Assembly: GCA_964563975.1 (NCBI GenBank)
Contig: CAZLZJ010000049.1
Span: forward strand, 1-16,932
DNA length: 16,932 bases
From: JAAYJR01 sp964563975
GTDB lineage: Bacteria; Bacteroidota; Bacteroidia; Bacteroidales; Prolixibacteraceae
Reading direction: 5' to 3'
Shown one piece after another: positions 8,177 to 15,880 of the stretch. The notes under the pieces were generated by a model that saw only the letters and a program-made list of their open reading frames with translations, searched no databases and was not told the origin of the DNA. The translations under genes were made by a program, and so were the position numbers. Each line of letters opens with the position of its first letter. The stretch's first letter is position 1.

Positions 8177-8488
8177 TTACCCAACAATATTTTCAATCTG
8201 AACTTTTGTAAACCGCTGTCTGTGTCCATTTAGTTTTTTATAGCCTTTTCTTCTTTTCTTTTTGAACACCAGCACCTTATCACCTTTTACATGCTCAAGC
8301 ACCTTAACTGTCACTTTAGCACCTTCCAACACAGGAGTTCCAACATCAACCTTGCCTTCATTTTCAATAAGCAACACCTTTTCAAAATCCACTATGTCGC
8401 CCTCAGATGCATCAAGGCTGTGAACAAATATTTTTTTGTCCTTTTCAACTTTAAACTGTTGGCCTGCTATTTCCACAATCGCGTACAT
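8177..8488 (-). CDS. rplU: 50S ribosomal protein L21
   Basis: L21 binds 23S rRNA in the large subunit. The start is set at the ATG at 8488, giving 103 residues beginning MYAIVEIAGQQFKV, the family's standard N-terminus and length. An in-frame ATG fourteen codons upstream at 8530 gives an extension not found in L21 and lies inside the predicted leader hairpin, so it is not preferred. The C-terminal signature KKKRRKGYKKLNGHRQRFT is present at about residues 75-93. The gene is first in a two-gene operon with rpmA, driven by a consensus promoter at 8572-8602. Confidence 0.96.
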   Translation of the reverse strand: MYAIVEIAGQQFKVEKDKKIFVHSLDASEGDIVDFEKVLLIENEGKVDVGTPVLEGAKVTVKVLEHVKGDKVLVFKKKRRKGYKKLNGHRQRFTKVQIENIVG

Positions 8489-8566
8489 AAAAACAAATTT
8501 TAATTTTACCGTCAGGCGGACAGCTTTCATGCAATCTCTTTTTATGCCTGAACGATTTTAATTTCG
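8489..8566 (-). promoter_or_regulatory. rplU 5' leader with candidate hairpin
   Basis: From the predicted start site near 8566 to the rplU ATG there are about 78 untranslated bases, long for this genome's other leaders. On the minus strand TCAGGC (8551-8546) pairs perfectly with GCCTGA (8517-8512), and the stem can be extended past a bulged base to adjoining C and G bases. The loop is about 28 bases and contains an in-frame ATG at 8530. L21 operons in other bacteria are known to use leader structures for autogenous control, so a similar role is possible but unproven here. Confidence 0.35.
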
Positions 8567-8571
8567 GACTG

Positions 8572-8602
8572 CAAAAGTAGTTATTTTTATAAATCTGGCA
8601 AA
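8572..8602 (-). promoter_or_regulatory. Consensus Bacteroidota promoter for rplU-rpmA
   Basis: Read on the minus strand, TTTG at 8602-8599 is followed after exactly 19 bases by TACTTTTG at 8579-8572, a full match to the -33 and -7 boxes of the Bacteroidota housekeeping promoter. The same spacing is seen in the tRNA promoter at 2631-2661. A strong promoter fits a ribosomal protein operon. It is back to back with the weaker candidate promoter of the nuclease gene at 8710. Confidence 0.85.
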
Positions 8603-8647
8603 TAATTAATAAACATTTTTCCAGTCAAACATAATTCAAAGGCAAGA

Positions 8648-8679
8648 CTGAATATTAATAAAAATGATTGTTATATTTG
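8648..8679 (+). promoter_or_regulatory. Candidate promoter for the bifunctional nuclease gene
   Basis: TATATTTG at 8672-8679 is a perfect -7 box. The -33 element is weak: only CTG at 8648-8650, 21 bases upstream. Transcription would begin near 8686, giving a leader of about 24 bases before the ATG at 8710. Confidence 0.5.
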
Positions 8680-8709
8680 TTTCTATAAAAAACCCGATTA
8701 AATTGTGGG

Positions 8710-9303
8710 ATGCAAAAGGTACGTTTAAATATTCTTGGACTCTCGGTAAGTCAAACACAATCCGGTGCATATGCTCTTGTTTTATCAGAAGAAAATGGGG
8801 ACAGAAGAATGCCCATAATAATCGGCCCGGTTGAAGCGCAGGCAATTGCCATTCAATTAGAAGGGCTGAAGCCTCCCCGTCCATTAACACACGATTTGAT
8901 AAAAAATATAGCTCTTGCATTTGAAATTTCATTAATTGAAGTAACTATTTATAAGTTAGAGGAGGGGATATTCTATTCTGAACTTCTTTGTGAAATGGAC
9001 GGCAAAGAGATCAGGGTCGACTCAAGGACTTCAGATGCTGTTGCCCTGGCTCTTCGTTTCAGATGTCCGATTTACACTACTGAAGAAATTTTATCTAAAG
9101 CCGGCATTATTCTTGAAGCTGATGATATTAAAAAAACCGAGCCTGCTTCCCGGGAGAAGCCGGGCGGAACATCCAAAGCATCTCCTTTTACACGTTATAC
9201 AATTCAGGAGCTGGAAGAACTGCTGAACGAAGCTGTTCAAAATGAAGATTATGAAAAAGCATCCATATTGAGAGATGAAATAAATAATCGTAAAAAAAAC
9301 TAA
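8710..9303 (+). CDS. Bifunctional nuclease family (DUF151/BFN) protein with C-terminal UVR motif
   Basis: Residues 3-137 match the BFN domain, reported in some members to have both DNase and RNase activity. Conserved features are RRMPIIIGPVEAQAIAIQLEG at 32-52, RPLTHDLIKN at 57-66 and the block RVDSRTSDAVALALR at 102-116, which holds the likely catalytic residues. A variable linker (about 140-160) leads to a UVR motif at about 163-196 (LEELLNEAVQNEDYEKAS, then ILRDEI), the short helical hairpin used by UvrB and UvrC to interact. The 197-residue, two-part layout is the one I recall for Bacteroidota. No signal peptide is present. It has its own candidate promoter, and its end is eight bases from the end of the opposing response-regulator gene. 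Whether it works in DNA repair here is inferred only from the UVR motif. Confidence 0.88.
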   Translation: MQKVRLNILGLSVSQTQSGAYALVLSEENGDRRMPIIIGPVEAQAIAIQLEGLKPPRPLTHDLIKNIALAFEISLIEVTIYKLEEGIFYSELLCEMDGKEIRVDSRTSDAVALALRFRCPIYTTEEILSKAGIILEADDIKKTEPASREKPGGTSKASPFTRYTIQELEELLNEAVQNEDYEKASILRDEINNRKKN

Positions 9304-9311
9304 ACCGGTAT

Positions 9312-10079
9312 CTATTTGCCAAGCCACTGTTTAATGTCCTTTGCCTTCAATCTGCTTACAACAACCATCTCATGAAATGGAGGATTGAGCCTGGCTTTTA
9401 ACTTACCGCCAAAATAGTTGTCCACTCTGTCCACCGAGTTAATATTAACTATAATCTGACGGTTTGCCCTGAAAAAAACAGCAGGATCAAGCTCCTCCTC
9501 TAAGGCATCAAGCGAAAAATCGACAATATGATTTTGCTTCCTGAAAGTAACAGCAGTTGTTATCCTGCTTTCACTGTAAAAATATGCTATATCATCGGTC
9601 ATGAGACTATAAAATGCCGGACCTTTAGACACTAAAATTCTTTTACGGAACTTCTTTTCACCTCTCCTCACAGCATCCAAAACTTCTGCATAATTATGGA
9701 TAATATTTTTCCTGTCAATAAAAAACCAAAAATTTTCAAACTTTTCAATAGCTGCTTCCAGATCTTTCTCTTTAAAAGGTTTTAGCAAATAATCAATACT
9801 GTTAACTTTAAAAGCGCGAAGAGCATAATTGTCATAAGCTGTTGTGAAAATAACCATACTCTTTACATCCACCCGGTCAAAAATAGAAAAACACAATCCA
9901 TCAGCAAGCTGAATATCCATAAACAGCAAGTCCGGATGGGGATTCTTCTGCAACCAGCTTACAGTAGCCTTTACACTGTCAAATGTTTTTAAAATCTCCC
10001 ACCCGGGTCTTAGTTTCCTGATCATCTCCTCAAGCAACCGAAGGTTATATATCTCATCTTCAATCAGTATAATTTTCAT
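9312..10079 (-). CDS. LytTR-family response regulator
   Basis: A DNA-binding response regulator of 255 residues. The receiver domain (about 1-120) has the acidic pair E7/D8, phospho-acceptor D55 in LFMDIQL, T79/T80 in the switch position and K100 in YLLKPF, so all residues needed for phosphorylation are present. A linker leads to a LytTR domain at about 145-252, recognised by SKGPAFYSL, FFRANRQIIVNINSV and the final SRLKAKDIKQWL. LytTR domains usually bind paired direct repeats upstream of target promoters; I could not place such sites with confidence. The ATG is directly before the first receiver strand. It follows the kinase gene by 78 (to 10157) bases with no promoter box visible, so both are probably on one transcript. 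Confidence 0.94.
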   Translation of the reverse strand: MKIILIEDEIYNLRLLEEMIRKLRPGWEILKTFDSVKATVSWLQKNPHPDLLFMDIQLADGLCFSIFDRVDVKSMVIFTTAYDNYALRAFKVNSIDYLLKPFKEKDLEAAIEKFENFWFFIDRKNIIHNYAEVLDAVRRGEKKFRKRILVSKGPAFYSLMTDDIAYFYSESRITTAVTFRKQNHIVDFSLDALEEELDPAVFFRANRQIIVNINSVDRVDNYFGGKLKARLNPPFHEMVVVSRLKAKDIKQWLGK

Positions 10080-10157
10080 TCGAATATAATTTAATAAAAA
10101 TTAACATCATCCCTCATGGGGTTTTATCTAAGTATAATTTTATGATCATTTGTAAAT

Positions 10158-11195
10158 TCATAAAAGTGGAATCTCAACTTTAAACAACTCACTGCCATGA
10201 TCCACAAACACCTGCATATCTGTCAATAAAGAGTAGCGATCAATAAGATTTTGCAATCCGGTTCCTTCAGAAAATTCGGACTCTTTAGGATTTAAATTAT
10301 TGGCAACCAATAAATTTCCTCCTGATGATTTTATTGATATTTTCAGTGGAGCATCTTTAAATGCAGTATTATGTTTCAAAGCATTTTCAACCAATAATTG
10401 CAAGGCAAGAGGCGGTATCTCTTTTTTTAAATCAGAGGCGCTGATTTCTGTTGTTACCTGCAGTGCCTCACCCATCCTCTCTTTATGAATGGCAATGTAT
10501 GCTTCGATAAACTCCAGTTCATCTTCTAATTTAACCGTTGCTTTATCTTTACTTTGCAAAACATAGCGATAAACATCAGTAAAGTTTTGTGTAAAATGGA
10601 CTGCAGCTTCAGGCTCAAAAGTTATCATTGACTTTAAAACACTGAGATTATTAAACAAAAAATGGGGATTTAGCTGAGCCTGCAGTGAATTATAGTCGCT
10701 CTTTAGCTTCATCCTTTTTATATCTTCAAGCTGTCTGACAGAAAAAATCCATTTTTCAATAATACGAAGGGTAACCGATACCAAAATCAGAATAAAAATA
10801 AAGATCAGTCCGAAAAGCATCATCAACTGCACAATAGGATGTGTAAAAAAGAGAGCATCTTTTACAATCAGTAAAAAATAAAAAACCGATCCGTTTGCAA
10901 TAATAAGACTAACCAAAATATGCAATACCACTCTGAGGCTCAACTTCTCGGGAATAGGAAAAAACCGTTCCCCCAGGTGGTCTAAAAATACGTTGCTTTC
11001 ACTGATAACATTAAAAATAAGCACTACCTGAAAATATTCAAGCCCGGTTACTCTGATATTTTTATCACCTGTAATCTCAATGGCAAAAAACAGAAAAAGC
11101 AATCCCACTCCACTAACCAATAAAACCCTGATTAAAAAACTTTTGAGGGTATATGCAGAAAGTCTGCTAAGAAAATGTAGTTCTCTGTTACCCAT
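10158..11195 (-). CDS. LytS-type sensor histidine kinase (HisKA_7TM-less, His_kinase/HATPase_c)
   Basis: The membrane partner of the LytTR regulator encoded next. The ATG at 11195 is preferred, giving 345 residues; the frame extends eight codons to a TTG at 11219 that overlaps a possible -7 box. The N-terminal part has about four hydrophobic segments (near residues 19-41, 52-71, 87-110 and 120-142) with short loops and no large external sensor domain. After a charged helical linker comes the His_kinase motif LQAQLNPHFLFNN with phospho-acceptor H178, an N box LLVENALKHN at 267-276 and a G box GTGLQNL near 311. The ATPase domain is short, as usual in this family. The stimulus is unknown; membrane stress or a pump substrate is plausible from the neighbouring efflux genes, but this is inference. 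Confidence 0.92.
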   Translation of the reverse strand: MGNRELHFLSRLSAYTLKSFLIRVLLVSGVGLLFLFFAIEITGDKNIRVTGLEYFQVVLIFNVISESNVFLDHLGERFFPIPEKLSLRVVLHILVSLIIANGSVFYFLLIVKDALFFTHPIVQLMMLFGLIFIFILILVSVTLRIIEKWIFSVRQLEDIKRMKLKSDYNSLQAQLNPHFLFNNLSVLKSMITFEPEAAVHFTQNFTDVYRYVLQSKDKATVKLEDELEFIEAYIAIHKERMGEALQVTTEISASDLKKEIPPLALQLLVENALKHNTAFKDAPLKISIKSSGGNLLVANNLNPKESEFSEGTGLQNLIDRYSLLTDMQVFVDHGSELFKVEIPLL

Positions 11196-11216
11196 ATAAT
11201 TTAAAAAAGCTTTACT

Positions 11217-11224
11217 CAAAAATA
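11217..11224 (-). promoter_or_regulatory. Weak candidate -7 box upstream of the kinase gene
   Basis: Read on the minus strand this is TATTTTTG, a match to TAnnTTTG, but the -33 position has only ACTG. A transcript from here would start near 11210 and favour the ATG at 11195 over the TTG at 11219. Such boxes arise by chance in AT-rich DNA. Confidence 0.25.
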
Positions 11225-11309
11225 ATAAATTATTTAAATATTACAGTATACTCTTTTATCGGAATCCTTTCATTAAACATTTTGCTGTAATTTCAGAACG
11301 GGCTAAAAA

Positions 11310-12725
11310 TCAATCTATTCCTAACCTTCCGGTTGTCTTAAGCCATTCAGTCTCTCTCATTTTAAAATCTGTTCTGGAATCTATTAATTCACTGAAAGCC
11401 TGTTGCCAGTTTGTTTGAGCTATCAATAGTTCATTGACAGTTTCCATTCCTACCTCATAATTATCTCTCACAACCCGCAGATTTTCTTCAGCCTGTTCCA
11501 AAGCTGTTTCATTCATTTTTATACGCTCCCACGCCAAATGCAGGTTAAGCCGCGACTGCTCTGCTTCAAGTTGAAGCAGTTGTATGTTTTTTTCCAGCTC
11601 TAATGCAGACATCTCTTTATCAATTTTAGCCGAACTGATCTTCTTCATTCCCTCACCCCAATGAAATAATGGGATCTTTACTGAAGCCAGCATACTAAGA
11701 GAGCTATTTTTAAAATCGGTTCCGCTGAATTTAATACCGCCAATATGGTTATATCCGGCCTGAATACCTGCAACCGGCAGGAAATCTGCTTTTGTCATTC
11801 GTATTTGTTGTTCCTGCATATCTATATTTTTTTGTAACAATCGAAATTCGGGACGATGACTGTAAAGCTCTTCACTTAAATCTGTTTCTCCGGGTAATCT
11901 TACCCGGATAACTGTATCGACAGCTATGATCATGGTATTAAAAGGGAGGCCGGTAATGCGACATAAATTCATCCTGCTCAGTTCTAAGCCATTTTGCGCC
12001 TTTTGTAAATTAAGAGTTGCTTTATTATACTCTACCCTTGCTTTCATCAGATCGTTTCTGCCCGACATTCCCACATCGTGTGCATCCCGGGCTTTTATCA
12101 CCAACTTATCCAACATATCCACAGCTTTATGTGCCAGTTTAACTTTTTCGGTAACCGAAATATATGCCCAATATGCATTATCTGCTTCTGCTATGGTATT
12201 AACCTGCTGCAGTACTTTATTCTCACCGGCCATCTCTATCCCAATATCAGCCATTTTATTACCTGCATTGATTTTTCCGCCGGTATAAACCGGTTGCTCC
12301 AATGCTACTCCGGCCAGATATGCTCCGCTTAAACTTATATCCAAGGGCATCCATGCATACATATTAAAAACCGGATTACCATCAGGGCCGATCACCGGCT
12401 CACCGGTAACAGGATTTGTCATAATATTGGGTTCCAGTTCGCCTGTAAGCATATTTGGTTTATTGGTAGGCAGAATCAGCTCCATCTCAAAATCCTTTTC
12501 ATTATAAATTCCGGTGGCTGAAGCTGAAATACCCGGAAGACGCATAGCCTTTGCAACCGATTTCTGCAATTCAGCCTTCTCCTGTTGCATTGCCGCCAGC
12601 TTCATATTTTCACTTTTCCGAAGTGCCATCTCCCTTGCCTGCTTAATTGTCATTTGTTCTTGTGCCGACACAGGAGTAAGAAATGTTATCAATAATAAAA
12701 CCAAAATATTATATATTACCTTCAT
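11310..12725 (-). CDS. TolC-family outer membrane efflux protein
   Basis: The outer-membrane channel of a tripartite pump. It has 471 residues, starting at an ATG followed by a clear signal peptide (about 1-21, hydrophobic run then TPVSA before Q22). The mature protein has the two long heptad-like helical regions of the outer membrane efflux family: one at about 25-60 (KQAREMALRKSENMKLAAMQ) with the long hairpin through roughly residue 255, and a second copy near the C-terminus with QAEENLRVVRDNYEVGMETV and NELLIAQTNW, the latter being typical of the family. No lipobox is seen, so it is not the lipoprotein subtype. The gene starts eight bases after the RND pump stop and is clearly in the same operon. 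Confidence 0.93.
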   Translation of the reverse strand: MKVIYNILVLLLITFLTPVSAQEQMTIKQAREMALRKSENMKLAAMQQEKAELQKSVAKAMRLPGISASATGIYNEKDFEMELILPTNKPNMLTGELEPNIMTNPVTGEPVIGPDGNPVFNMYAWMPLDISLSGAYLAGVALEQPVYTGGKINAGNKMADIGIEMAGENKVLQQVNTIAEADNAYWAYISVTEKVKLAHKAVDMLDKLVIKARDAHDVGMSGRNDLMKARVEYNKATLNLQKAQNGLELSRMNLCRITGLPFNTMIIAVDTVIRVRLPGETDLSEELYSHRPEFRLLQKNIDMQEQQIRMTKADFLPVAGIQAGYNHIGGIKFSGTDFKNSSLSMLASVKIPLFHWGEGMKKISSAKIDKEMSALELEKNIQLLQLEAEQSRLNLHLAWERIKMNETALEQAEENLRVVRDNYEVGMETVNELLIAQTNWQQAFSELIDSRTDFKMRETEWLKTTGRLGID

Positions 12726-12733
12726 AATGCTAA

Positions 12734-15700
12734 TTATATTGTTATTTCAGATTTCTCAATTCGTTTTACTCCATAAAAAACAGCATATAAAATTGGTACA
12801 AAAACCAGGGTTATAAGCGTTCCTGCCAGTAATCCGCTGATTATTGCCACAGCCATACTTGCATACATGGGGTCTGTAAGCAGCGGCATCATCCCTAAGA
12901 TGGTTGTAACCGAAGTAAGCAGAACAGGCCGGGTACGCGAAATAGTAGCATCAATAAGAGCATTATACTTCTGATTACCGGCGGAAATAAGTATTTCAGC
13001 CTCATCTAACAAAACAATTGCATTTTTCACAATCATTCCCATAAGTCCGAAAGATCCTATTATTGCCATAAAAGTAAAAGGCTGTCCGGCCAGGATCATT
13101 CCCGGTACAATACCAATAAAAGCCATCGGAATACATAAAAGTACAATCAGAGGTTTCCTGAAATCATTAAAAAGTAAAATGAGAGTTACAATAATAAGCA
13201 TTACTGAAATAGGCAGATACCTGAAAATATTACGTAATGCATCACCCTGCAGCTCGTGTTCTCCCACCCATACAAATTTATATCCGTCGGGCAGAGGAAT
13301 TGATTCAATCTCTTTCAGCATGGCTTTTCGCGCCAATGCCGGACTGTTTCCGTCAAGAGGTTCACACTGCACCTGAATGGCACGCTGTCCGTTTACCCTC
13401 CTTACAACCTGTTCCTTCCAGTCAAGGTCAATTCCTTTGGTAACGGCACTTAAAGGCACCGGGCTTATAAGCTCTTTTGTAAGCTCATCAGTTGATTTTA
13501 TTCCTGTAAGGAGCTCCCTGAGGGTATTCTCATCCACTCCGGAAAAATCGGGCATCATACTCCAAACCGGAATATTTTCCAAATCTTCTATTTTTGATCC
13601 ATCGGGATTACGCAATTTCATTACAATCCCCACACGTGTCTGTCCTTCAAAATACTCACCTACCGGAAGACCGCCTGTTGCAGTCAGAATTGCCATTCCC
13701 ACATCAGAACGGGTAGTGCCTGCTCTGCTTGCCGCCTGCTGATTAAAACCGGCTACCAATGCCTGACCCATTGGTTCCCAATCATCTTCAACGGTATAAG
13801 GATCTATATAGGGATTATTGAAAAATATATCTTTAGCTTTTCTGCTTAATTCACGAAGTACTGCAGGGTCAGGGCCGGTAAATTCAACCTCAACGGTATG
13901 CGATGCTTTAATTGACAAATTATATTTACGGATGCGTATTCGTGCGTCAGGAAAATTATTATGCAGATATTCAGTCAGCACCGGCTTCATACGAATCATA
14001 TTTTCATAATCTGCAAAATCCACAATCAACTCGCCATAATTATCGGCTGCCTCTCCCATAGGCCTGACAAGGCAATACCTGGCGGGTGTTCGCCCCTGGC
14101 TTGAAACCACTTGTGCCACCTCATCAAGTGACAACAAGTAACTTGTGATTTTCTGCAAATCCTGCTGTACCGCCAAAGGACCGGAACCAACAGGCAGCTT
14201 ATATTCAATATATGCCTGATTATAATTAAAATCCGGGAAAAATGTCTTTTTAATATTGTTAAAGTTTACTACTGCAACAAGCAGTAATAAAACGGATATG
14301 GTTAATGTTAATGTTTTGTGAGAAAGCAAAAAAGCCAGTAAACGCCTAAACACTCTATATCCCCGGCTGCCATATAAAAGTTTATCTTTCCCTCTGTTCT
14401 TCTGTTTCAGGAATATACCCGAAAACAGGGGCACCTGGGTCATAGCCAATGCCCAGCTGACCAAAAGCGAAATAGACAATACAACAAAAAGATCACGACC
14501 ATAAGTTCCTGCCGCATCCTTAGAAAGAAATACCGGCAAAAAAGCAACCACCGCAATAAAGGTAGCTCCCAATAAAGGCCAGGCAGTTCGTGCAGCAGGT
14601 TGGATCAAAGCCTTTTCTCTTTTTACACCTTTCTTCATATCGACCAGTATCCCGTCAATAACCACTATTGCATTGTCAACCAGCATACCCATTGCTACAA
14701 TAAAAGCCCCTAAAGAGATTCGCTGTAAAGTACCTCCGGCAGCCAGTAAAATGGGAAATGTAGCCAATATTGTAAGTACCAGCCCGACACCAATTATAAC
14801 ACCACTTCGAAAGCCCATTGAAACCATCAGCACAGCAATTACTATAAGCACTGAAGCTGCCAGATTCCACATAAAACCATTAATGGCATTTTTTACAAGA
14901 TCAGGCTGAAAAAAGACCTTTTCAAACTCATAGCCAACCGGAATATTATTTTGAATTTCAGACAAACGTTTTTCAACCCTCTTCCCCACCTCTACTATAT
15001 TTTCACCCGATTCCATTGAAAGAGAGATACCAATTGCTTTTTTATTATTCAGATACATTGTATTCCGGGAAGGTTCAATATAGACTTCGTTTATTTCAGC
15101 TATATCTGATAATTTGAACAAGGTCCCATCAATGTTTTTTATCATAACATTACCCACATCATCAACAGATCTGATTTTCCCGTCGACTGCAATGCCCATC
15201 AGCCGGTTACCTGTTTGAAGCGCTCCGGGGTAAACAGTAACGTTTTGTCCGTTTAAAGCGGCTAAAACCTGAAAAGGATATACACCCAAACCGCCCATCT
15301 TAGAAGGAGAAAAAACAATTTCGGTAACCGGCTGCTGATCTCCATATATTTCAACACGGGCAACTCCTTTTATATCGAGCATTTCCCGTTTAATATACTG
15401 AGCCATCCTATTCATCTCTTTATAAGAAAATCCATCGCCGGTCATTGCATAAAACATTCCATAGACATCACCGAAGTCATCAAAAACCATAGGTGTTTGC
15501 GCCCCTGCCGGTAATTTAGCCACTACTTCACCCATACGGCGCCGCAAAAAATCCCACCGTTGCTCAATCTCATTCTGAGGAACGGTAAGTTCAAGTGTAA
15601 CAGAAACAACAGAAAGATCAGCCATTGATTTCGAACGGATAGTTTCCACGTCCCGTAATGTATTCAGCTCTTCCTCAATTATATTGGTAACCTGCATCTC

Positions 15701-15880
15701 AACTTCGTGAGCCGAAGCACCGGGATAAAGAGTAACTATCTCAGCCTGCATAACTACCAGCTCAGGATCTTCCAATTTGCCGATATAATAAAAAGCCATG
15801 ATCCCCCCGGCCACCATACAAAACATCATAAACCAGATAATGGCTTTTCTTTGAAAAGTAATTTCAGTAAGACGCATCAT
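12734..15880 (-). CDS. RND efflux transporter, AcrB/HAE-like inner membrane pump
   Basis: A proton-driven pump of 1048 residues, the normal RND length. It has one N-terminal membrane segment (about 13-33), a large periplasmic loop, a helix bundle at about 339-490, one segment at about 522-541, a second periplasmic loop, and a last bundle from about 880 to 1040. In the fourth segment the proton-relay site reads GMLVDNAIVV: D402 is present but the second position, often Asp in AcrB, is N403. K952 in MIVKNAIVLLD matches the relay lysine. This composition points to a drug or organic-compound pump rather than a heavy-metal type, but the substrate cannot be read. The ATG overlaps the stop of the membrane-fusion gene by four bases (ATGA), implying translational coupling. 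Confidence 0.96.
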   Translation of the reverse strand: MMRLTEITFQRKAIIWFMMFCMVAGGIMAFYYIGKLEDPELVVMQAEIVTLYPGASAHEVEMQVTNIIEEELNTLRDVETIRSKSMADLSVVSVTLELTVPQNEIEQRWDFLRRRMGEVVAKLPAGAQTPMVFDDFGDVYGMFYAMTGDGFSYKEMNRMAQYIKREMLDIKGVARVEIYGDQQPVTEIVFSPSKMGGLGVYPFQVLAALNGQNVTVYPGALQTGNRLMGIAVDGKIRSVDDVGNVMIKNIDGTLFKLSDIAEINEVYIEPSRNTMYLNNKKAIGISLSMESGENIVEVGKRVEKRLSEIQNNIPVGYEFEKVFFQPDLVKNAINGFMWNLAASVLIVIAVLMVSMGFRSGVIIGVGLVLTILATFPILLAAGGTLQRISLGAFIVAMGMLVDNAIVVIDGILVDMKKGVKREKALIQPAARTAWPLLGATFIAVVAFLPVFLSKDAAGTYGRDLFVVLSISLLVSWALAMTQVPLFSGIFLKQKNRGKDKLLYGSRGYRVFRRLLAFLLSHKTLTLTISVLLLLVAVVNFNNIKKTFFPDFNYNQAYIEYKLPVGSGPLAVQQDLQKITSYLLSLDEVAQVVSSQGRTPARYCLVRPMGEAADNYGELIVDFADYENMIRMKPVLTEYLHNNFPDARIRIRKYNLSIKASHTVEVEFTGPDPAVLRELSRKAKDIFFNNPYIDPYTVEDDWEPMGQALVAGFNQQAASRAGTTRSDVGMAILTATGGLPVGEYFEGQTRVGIVMKLRNPDGSKIEDLENIPVWSMMPDFSGVDENTLRELLTGIKSTDELTKELISPVPLSAVTKGIDLDWKEQVVRRVNGQRAIQVQCEPLDGNSPALARKAMLKEIESIPLPDGYKFVWVGEHELQGDALRNIFRYLPISVMLIIVTLILLFNDFRKPLIVLLCIPMAFIGIVPGMILAGQPFTFMAIIGSFGLMGMIVKNAIVLLDEAEILISAGNQKYNALIDATISRTRPVLLTSVTTILGMMPLLTDPMYASMAVAIISGLLAGTLITLVFVPILYAVFYGVKRIEKSEITI

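Noticed and set aside
8489..8530. Fourteen-codon N-terminal extension of L21 from the ATG at 8530
   Set aside because: L21 consistently begins MYAIVE, which matches the ATG at 8488; the upstream ATG falls in the predicted leader hairpin.
8626..8633. Second minus-strand -7-like box (TATGTTTG) upstream of rplU
   Set aside because: No TTTG at the -33 distance, and the box at 8572-8579 has a perfect partner.
11196..11219. TTG start of the histidine kinase
   Set aside because: It adds eight residues without family support and overlaps a possible -7 box; an ATG follows at 11195.
11240..11291. Seven-base inverted repeat (ATTACAG/CTGTAAT) between the TolC and kinase genes
   Set aside because: The arms are 38 bases apart in AT-rich DNA with no poly-T tail, so neither a terminator nor an operator is supported.
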